A DNA stretch of 5,264 bases, from the NCBI GenBank assembly GCA_947373235.1, contig CANBWW010000063.1:1-5264 (forward strand), written 5' to 3'. The position numbers were made by a program, and so were the translations under genes. Source of the stretch: Candidatus Altimarinota bacterium. GTDB taxonomy: Bacteria; Patescibacteriota; Gracilibacteria; BD1-5; UBA2023. This document shows, one piece after another, positions 1 to 5,264 of this stretch; the stretch's first letter is position 1; each line of letters opens with the position of its first letter. Below the pieces are notes generated by a model that had not been told where the DNA came from, ran no database searches, and saw only the letters and a list, made by a program, of their open reading frames with translations.

Positions 1-1872
1 GGAAATGCTCGTGAATTTCACGCAGTTTTTGACCTTCCATTTTCGCCATATATTCCAAAAAAGAATCCTGAAAATGAAAATACTCTTTCAGTACATATAG
101 AATCTAAAAAAGTCTTAGCATACCATCTTCTGGCAATAGATGATCTATCGGTTGCAAAAAGTCCTTTTGGAATCCGGCTTATGCTCGAACGATCTGGACT
201 CACTCCGAAACTCGATCTCGTCGATATTACCAATAGTATCATGACGGAACTCGGGCAACCGATGCATGTATTTGATCGAGACATGATCGAGTGAAATATT
301 TCTGTTCGTGAGGCAAAAACGGGAGAAAAATTCATCGCTTTGGATGACAGAGAATATACGCTGACATCTCAAGATATCGTGATAGCCGATGATAATAAAA
401 TACTCGCACTTGCAGGAATTATCGGAGGAAAACTCTCATCTATCACTGAAAATACGAAAAATGTACTCTGGGAATCGGCTTGTTTTGATCCGATAACGAT
501 CCGGCTTTCTGCACAAAGACATGGTATACGTACCGATTCGAGCATGCGATATGAAAAATCTCTCGATCCAATTCTCGCAGGAAATACCTTCGGGCGTGTG
601 ATGGATTATCTTTCATTTCTTGAAAAAAATCCTATATCGAGTGGGGAATTTCACTTTCTCGATACGTCAAAAATCAACCATATTACCCTCGAAGTCAGCG
701 ATACTTTTATAGACACAAAAGCTGGTATTAAAATCCCGAACACGGAAAAAGACAAAATTCTTTCTTCACTTGGATTCGAGTTTCATAAAAATGGAGAAGT
801 ATACACGATCGAAGTTCCTTCATGGCGAGCGAGCAAGGATATATCTATTCCTGAAGACATTGCCGAAGAGATCGTACGTGTCTATGGATATGAAAAAACT
901 CCACTGACTCCACTTGATGCGAACTTTAGCATTTCTCAGAAAAATGATGAGATATCTCTACGAAATACCACGCTCAGTTATTTTACAAACCAGTGAGCGA
1001 ATGAGGTCTATAACTATTCATTTACGAGTGACGGCCTGAATCAAAAATGTCTCATCACTGATATGACTGATGCAGTTGGTATCCAAAATGCCTTCAATGA
1101 AGAATATACACATATGAATCAGTCACTCGCTCCAAGACTTTTCCTGAATATAGGCGAAAATCTTCGACACTCAGAAAAACTCTTTTTTATCGAAATCGGA
1201 AAGATTTCTTCAAAAAATCCTTACAAAATATCTAATTCTGTCTTTCTAGAAAACGTAGAAAAAAAGCCTTTTTTCGAAGAAAAGAGACTTGGATGAGTGG
1301 TCACTGGAAAAGATATTCTCGAAATCAGAAAAATTCTCGAATCCTATCTAACACAGATTATTGGATTTATCCCGCCTATTGCGCCTGGAACGAGTCTTCC
1401 GTTTTTGCATCCAGGAGTTTCTGGAAGTTATCATGAAGCAGATGAGAAAATCCTCGAATTTTGAAAAGTACATCCAGCCGTTGCAGAGAATTTCTGACTT
1501 CCTGCAGATACATTTTATTTTGAAGCAAATTTTACGAAACTTCTAACAAAATCAATCGAAAAAGAAATATTTTTGCGTCCGATCTCAAAATATCAGACTA
1601 TTTCTCGAGAACTGAACTTTCTCCTCCCAGAAAATACACCAACAGGTGAGATCGCAGCAGATATAAGTGCTGTTCATCCATGGATCCAAAATATTGTTGT
1701 AGATTCTGTTTATAGGGATGTGGAAAAGATAGGATCAAAAAAGAAGAGTGTAAATTTTTCATTTCTGCTCTCAAATACAGAAGGAACGATCAATGATGAA
1801 TCCGCGCTTTCAGTACAAAACCAAATAATAGACATGATGAAAGAAAAGTGATACAATCTTCGTGGATTCTAG
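1..1872 (+). CDS. pheT: Phenylalanyl-tRNA synthetase beta subunit, 5'-truncated (UGA read as Gly)
   Basis: PheT pairs with PheS in the cytoplasmic (alpha-beta)2 enzyme that charges tRNA-Phe; the beta subunit carries the editing (B3/4) and tRNA-contacting domains. The frame is open from base 1 and ends at TAG 1870-1872, giving 623 residues. Bacterial PheT is about 800 residues, so roughly the first 170 (EMAP-like tRNA-binding part) lie outside; the first residues, GNAREFHAV, match the G-x-AREV stretch after that domain. B3/4 spans about 35-210 with VDITN and ELGQPMHVFD. B5 spans about 225-300 with PSWRASKDI, EDIAEEIVRVYGY. A catalytic-like core follows (about 315-515, with HP at 491-492). The C-terminal FDX-ACB anticodon-binding domain spans 525-622. 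In-frame UGA lies at 292, 994, 1294, 1462, 1495 and 1849, and several are at family glycines (GQxxHxFDxxxIEG, GKVHP, the final GYNLRG). These are not disruptions. UGA as Gly is established for Gracilibacteria/SR1; its use here is inferred from these matches. Confidence 0.95.
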
Positions 1873-1874
1873 AA

Positions 1875-1882
1875 TATAAAAT
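1875..1882 (+). promoter_or_regulatory. Possible -10 box (TATAAAAT) just before rel
   Basis: TATAAAAT begins three bases after the pheT stop and 16 bases before the rel ATG. If it acts as a -10 element, transcription would begin about 0-4 bases before the ATG, giving a leaderless or nearly leaderless mRNA. This fits the absence of any Shine-Dalgarno-like run in the 18-base gap. No recognisable -35 hexamer lies at the usual spacing, and the same octamer also occurs by chance inside a coding region near 4864. This is a hypothesis only. Confidence 0.25.
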
Positions 1883-1890
1883 ATAGCAGT

Positions 1891-4134
1891 ATGGATACAC
1901 CTGAAAAAATATCCGATTATACACAAGTAGACGCGCTCATGCTGAGTCTGATCGATGAAGTGAGCACTTATATGAAAAAACCGAAAGAACAGATCCATAA
2001 AGTTCTCTGGGATACTTATATATTTGCTCGTGAAGCACACGAAGGACAATATAGAAAAAGCGGTGAACCATATATTCTTCACCCTGTTTCAGCATGTGAA
2101 TTTCTCTTGCATCTGAAACCAGACCTGGTCACACTCCAGTCATGTATCCTCCACGATGTGATCGAAGATACGGATCATGACCGAGCATCGATCGAAAAAA
2201 ATTTTTGAGAAGAAGTTGCCTCTATCTGTGAAGGGCTTTCGAAACTCTCAGCCATAAAATATCAGGGAGAAGAAAGAACTGTAGAAAGTCTCAGAAAGAT
2301 GCTCGTCGCCATGGTTCAAGATCTTCGAGTGATCATCGTGAAACTCGCTGATCGTATGCACAACATGCGGACACTGGATTTTCATCCAGATCCAAAAAAA
2401 CGTGAACGCATTGCTCTCGAAACACTCAATATATATGCTCCAATTGCCGATCGACTTGGGCTTTTTCGAATGAAGATCATGCTTGAAACCGAGTGTTTCC
2501 GTATTCTTCATCCAGAAGATTATACAAGAATCATGAAGGAACTCGAAGATATGCGAGAAGAGCAAGAGTTTTTCCTCGAAAAAGCAAATGCCGTCATCCG
2601 AAAAGTGATACCAAAAAATATCCCAATTATCGAAATATCATACAGAATCAAAGCACCTTACAGTATCTATCGCAAACTTTTGCGAAAGGAATATTCATAT
2701 ACCACTCCGCGTGATCTGTATGATCTCTTTGCTATCCGTATCATTACTCAGACGATCCCACAGTGTTATGAAGTTCTTGGAATTCTACACAATGTATTTA
2801 TCCCAATGCCGAAAAGATTCAAGGACTATATCGCGCTTCCGAAAGAAAATCGTTACCAGTCACTCCATACGACCGTGGTAGGACTTTTCCCAGAAGTCAG
2901 ATCACAACCGACAGAAATACAGATCCGTACACCAGAAATGCATCTTCAAGCAGAAATCGGTATTGCGGCACATTTTGAATACTCAGAAAGTGGAACTTCC
3001 AAAAACTCCAAAGATAGCTACTGGGTACAAACGATTAAAGAAATCGTCAATCATGGGCTCGACGGGGGAGATTTTATGAAGGAAATGCATATGAATGTCT
3101 TTTCCGATCAGATTTTTGTCTTCACACCAAAGGGGGATATTATCACACTTCCGAAATGAGCCACACCCGTAGATTTTGCTTATGCCATCCATAGTCGTAT
3201 CGGGAATGAACTCGCGATCGCAAAAATGAATGGGCAGGTCATCCCACTCGACTATGAACTGAAAAATGGAGAAAGTATCCAGATAGTAACCGATAAAAAT
3301 AGAAAACCGAATCCAACTTGGCTCTCTATAGCAAAAACTCCGAAAGCTCGTGAACATATCAGACAATTTATCAACAGTGAAGAACGTAATTATTTTATAG
3401 AAAAGGGGAGAAGTATACTCCACTCATATCTCGAGAAAAACTATGGAAAAGGCTTGGATAAGGATTTTTCTATTTTGAAACACTTGGATGGAAAAACACT
3501 CGACACAAAACAAAAAGAAGACGTTCTTGTCCAACTCGGAAATCTCTCAAGAAAACCTATCAGTATAGTAAAAGCCCTCAGTGATACGATCATCAAAGAA
3601 GCTCTTGGCGAAAGAAAAATAGTCGAAGAAATACCGGAAAAAACGAAGACAAGAACAAAAAATGAGTGACTGACTCAAGATGAAAAATCATCCGTCATTA
3701 TCGGAAAACAAAAAGATATTCCCTATAAGATTGCTCAGTGTTGTGATCCAAAAATGTGAGATAAGATCGTATGAGTCATCGGACAATGAGTAGTGACAAT
3801 CCATAATTTTGAATGTGAAAACCTCGAAAAAGTGAATCTCGATCGGAGAATCCCAGCAACTTGGTGAACAGAAAATACCGATGGTATGATCATCATCATT
3901 GGTTGTGTAGTACATGATAGGAAATGACTTCTGAAGGAATTGACAGAAATATTTTATCATATGGAACTGAATATCGAAGATATCAAAATCGAAGTTCTTT
4001 CGAATGGACTCAGGAGAAATATATTTACACTCAGAAGTGATGATGAAGATTATTATCTCTATGAACGACTTTCTGAAAGGCTCAAGTTCGCGGTTCCAGA
4101 CATTATGGAACTCTCGCTTATTTCTATAAAATAA
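1891..4134 (+). CDS. rel: Bifunctional (p)ppGpp synthetase/hydrolase, long RelA/SpoT (Rel) type (UGA read as Gly)
   Basis: This cytoplasmic stringent-response enzyme makes (p)ppGpp from ATP and GDP/GTP and hydrolyses it. It has 747 residues, the usual length of a long RSH. Domains in order: HD hydrolase (about 40-195) with H64, H88-D89, E92-D93 and the ADRMHN motif (D154, N158), all intact; synthetase (about 240-375) with D278, R309-F-K-D312, Y322 and EIQIRT (E342); TGS (about 400-465) with LPKGATPVDFAYAIHS; a zinc-finger domain with C617-C618, H638 and C642; and a C-terminal ACT domain (about 665-747) with DRKGLLKEL. RFKD is the motif of bifunctional Rel rather than the EFDD of RelA, so both activities are expected. 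In-frame UGA lies at 2206, 3157, 3667, 3757, 3772, 3787, 3865 and 3925, mostly at conserved glycines. The ATG is the first after the in-frame pheT TAG; no Shine-Dalgarno is visible. One oddity is that the usual PGRFKDYIA reads PKRFKDYIA. Confidence 0.96.
4125..4132 (+). promoter_or_regulatory. Possible -10 box (TATAAAAT) overlapping the end of rel
   Basis: The same TATAAAAT octamer as before rel overlaps the last rel codons, 14 bases before the ATG of the small membrane protein. As a -10 element it would place transcription start about 0-2 bases before that ATG. No -35 hexamer is apparent, and the octamer also encodes the end of Rel (Ile-Lys then stop), so chance is a strong alternative. Confidence 0.2.
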
Positions 4135-4138
4135 CTAT

Positions 4139-4390
4139 ATGCATTTTTTGTATTGATTTTTGATTATCTGAGGTGGGATCGCGATTATCCGATTTCGTTA
4201 CCAGATACATAACCAAACAGGTGACTGGGCTTGGGCAGAAGAATACGTAGGATGAACAGTAAATGCACTTGTACTTATCGGAATGCTCATGATCGGGGTA
4301 TGAACAGCATACCCTTTTTGAGTATTTGATACGGTAAGCAATCATGGAAATATACCATCTTTGGGTACAGTCTCGAGCAATAAACAATAA
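4139..4390 (+). CDS. Small two-helix membrane protein, function unknown (UGA read as Gly)
   Basis: This 83-residue protein exists only with UGA as Gly: five of its 13 glycines are UGA (4154, 4169, 4253, 4301, 4319; residues 6, 11, 39, 55, 61). ATG 4139 is the first start after an in-frame TAA at 4127, 4 bases past the rel stop, and the gene ends at TAA 4388-4390. Two hydrophobic segments are visible: about residues 3-17 (glycine- and isoleucine-rich) and 39-60, with glycines spaced along the second. They are joined by a polar loop containing RFRYQIHNQ and the aromatic-acidic stretch DWAWAEEYVGG. The tail is short and polar. There is no cleavable signal peptide motif. From memory, the layout (helix, loop with W-A-E-x-x-G, helix) resembles small uncharacterised membrane proteins common in CPR genomes; I could not check this. 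Co-directional packing with rel suggests co-expression but gives no function. Confidence 0.75.
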
Positions 4391-4401
4391 ACAGAATTTC
4401 T

Positions 4402-5028
4402 ATGTCAATGAAATCAGGTCTAGACCTCGTAGAACTAGTAAAAGAGATTGCTCGAAAAAACTGAGTGAGTGAAGAAGTTCTCGAAAATGCTGAAAATTTT
4501 CCTATTTCAAAACCGGAATTTACTATTCCTCAAATTCAAGGAAAGACACAAAAAACAATAGAATCATCTTTAAAAAAGAAAGACAAGATCAGAAATCTAT
4601 CCGAAAAAGAACTCAAAGAAATCAATACCAATAGAGAAAAACCAGGAAATTTTGAGATTACTGGAGTGAAATATCTTCAAGATAATATTACGAGAAATTC
4701 AATAGTTTTTCAGATTTTTCTATCAGCAGAAAAATGGAAAGGAAGTTATGAGATAAGAAAAAAATATACTAAAAAACTACATCCAAATCATCAAACGATA
4801 GATGATGAAGGAATCGAAACCTATAACTTTGAAAATATTTTCAGCATTGTACAGCTCAATCCATATAAAATATATGTATGAAGTGATAGTAAAAATATCA
4901 TTTCTTTTGTATTTTTCAAGCAAGTATTTACAGAAGAAGAAGGGAAAAAAATGAATGATTTCATAAATACTATTCTGAGGATCGTTTTACAAAAAAAAGA
5001 ACATGAAGATTTGCTTGCAAAAAAGTAA
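4402..5028 (+). CDS. Hypothetical protein, 208 residues (UGA read as Gly)
   Basis: I do not recognise this protein. ATG 4402 is the first start after an in-frame TAA at 4381 and lies 11 bases past the previous gene; ATG 4408 is a possible alternative. The gene ends at TAA 5026-5028. UGA codons lie at 4462 (residue 21) and 4879 (residue 160). The N-terminal 30 residues look helical, with the pattern LVELVKEIARKNGVSEEVLE, which loosely recalls the first helices of NusA. A lysine/glutamate-rich, probably flexible segment follows (about 40-90), then a mixed region (about 90-160) with several aromatic and beta-prone stretches, and an amphipathic C-terminal helix rich in K and E (about 170-208). 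There is no signal peptide or membrane segment, so it is probably cytoplasmic. It has few cysteines or histidines and no enzyme motif that I can see. Glycine content is low (9), which explains why it has only two UGAs. Confidence 0.8.
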
Positions 5029-5070
5029 ACTTTCCATAAAATCCCCCCGACTTCTGAAAGAAATCTATAC

Positions 5071-5144
5071 TGGGATATCGCCAAGTGGTAAGGCTCCGGA
5101 CTCTGAATCCGGCACCGTAGGTTCGAATCCTACTATCCCAGCCA
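5071..5144 (+). tRNA. tRNA-Gln (anticodon CUG)
   Basis: All arms fold. The acceptor is TGGGATA (5071-5077) with TATCCCA (5134-5140). The D stem is GCC/GGC with loop AAGTGGTAA. The anticodon stem is CCGGA/TCCGG with loop CTCTGAA, so the anticodon is CTG at 5103-5105, decoding CAG. The T stem is GTAGG/CCTAC with loop TTCGAAT. A discriminator G and an encoded CCA end at 5144. The U1-A72 pair and overall sequence resemble bacterial tRNA-Gln. The variable loop has only 4 bases (CACC). It lies 42 bases after the preceding gene with no clear promoter of its own, so it may be processed from the upstream transcript. It is not the glycine tRNA with anticodon UCA that UGA decoding requires, which must be encoded elsewhere. 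Confidence 0.96.
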
Positions 5145-5210
5145 TATAAAACCGAGCTCGCAGACCTACATGCCTGCGTTTCACATAACATCAGTTTTCC
5201 TTTTAAAATA

Positions 5211-5247
5211 GAAGAGACTCACGTAATTCGGGAGTCTCTTTCTTTTT
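5211..5247 (+). terminator. Rho-independent terminator ending the gene block
   Basis: AAGAGACTC (5212-5220) pairs with GAGTCTCTT (5232-5240), a perfect 9-bp stem that a G-U pair can extend by one, around an 11-base loop. The T-rich run TTTCTTTTT follows directly. It is the first terminator-like structure in the window on the + strand and lies 67 bases after the tRNA. The bases before the stem are A-rich, so it might also work weakly in the opposite direction. Confidence 0.85.
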
Positions 5248-5264
5248 GTGATTTTTTATTCAAT

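Noticed and set aside
1361..1546. 61-residue + strand frame inside pheT
   Set aside because: It is out of frame with pheT and only looks free because UGA 1462 and 1495 break pheT under the standard code.
292..3927. pheT and rel as decayed pseudogenes broken by nonsense mutations
   Set aside because: All interruptions are TGA with none TAG or TAA, no frameshifts occur, and catalytic motifs are intact on both sides. UGA as glycine explains every case, including family-conserved glycines.
1810..3960. Several 90-146 residue open frames on the - strand opposite rel
   Set aside because: They are shadows of the rel coding frame; none shows a recognisable domain or promoter.
4124..4387. 87-residue open frame on the - strand opposite the small membrane protein
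   Set aside because: It is antisense to a forward gene with a good membrane pattern; its openness reflects the forward-strand composition, and it has no recognisable family.
292..4881. UGA read as tryptophan or selenocysteine
   Set aside because: The UGA positions match conserved glycines, TGG serves at conserved tryptophans, and PheT and Rel are not selenoproteins; no SECIS-like hairpin repeatedly follows the codons.
5011..5042. Promoter for the tRNA (TTGCTT, then CATAAA or TAAAAT)
   Set aside because: Both boxes are poor matches with spacing of 18-20 bases, and the first lies within the coding sequence of the preceding gene. Processing from an upstream transcript is as likely.
5153..5160. 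Perfect 8-base palindrome CGAGCTCG
   Set aside because: It is a single short occurrence with no partner site; chance explains it.
5159..5178. Hairpin CGCAG/CTGCG after the tRNA as a terminator
   Set aside because: The stem is only 5 bp with a 10-base loop, and no real T run follows (GTTTCACA). The structure at 5211-5247 is much stronger.
4970..5191. 73-residue open frame on the - strand through the tRNA
   Set aside because: Its core is the reverse complement of the tRNA-Gln, a well-known source of spurious protein predictions.

Overview
The window is an AT-rich stretch of bacterial DNA in which every gene reads left to right. It only makes sense if UGA is translated as glycine (genetic code 25). 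Read that way, four broken-looking stretches become four continuous genes: the 3' three quarters of pheT (1-1872), a full-length RelA/SpoT-type (p)ppGpp synthetase/hydrolase (1891-4134), an 83-residue two-helix membrane protein (4139-4390) and an unrecognised 208-residue protein (4402-5028). A tRNA-Gln(CUG) (5071-5144) and a rho-independent terminator (5211-5247) follow. I count 21 in-frame UGA codons by hand, about a fifth to a quarter of all glycines. Many fall where the PheT and Rel families have a near-invariant glycine. True stops are TAG (pheT) and TAA (the other three). UGA=Gly is known from the Patescibacteria/CPR lineages Gracilibacteria (BD1-5) and Absconditabacteria (SR1), so the organism is almost certainly one of these. 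CGA and CGG still occupy conserved arginine positions, which argues against the Absconditabacteria members that read those codons as tryptophan and favours Gracilibacteria.

Layout: pheT enters from the left, lacking its N-terminal tRNA-binding region. Eighteen bases later comes rel, whose HD hydrolase, synthetase, TGS, zinc-finger and ACT domains are all recognisable. The membrane protein starts 4 bases after rel, the unknown protein 11 bases after that, and the tRNA 42 bases further on. No terminator is visible before position 5211, so the whole block could be one transcript. No start codon has a Shine-Dalgarno-like purine run. Instead, a TATAAAAT box sits 14-16 bases before the starts of rel and of the membrane protein, which would fit nearly leaderless mRNAs if the boxes are real promoters.

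Functional theme: the first two genes belong to amino-acid charging and the response to its failure. PheT is the beta subunit of phenylalanyl-tRNA synthetase. Rel makes and degrades the alarmone when uncharged tRNA accumulates. The tRNA-Gln is another translation component. The two small genes have no assigned role. I see no mobile element, CRISPR array, toxin module or defence system. The main point of interest is the recoding and what it hides from standard-code gene calling.
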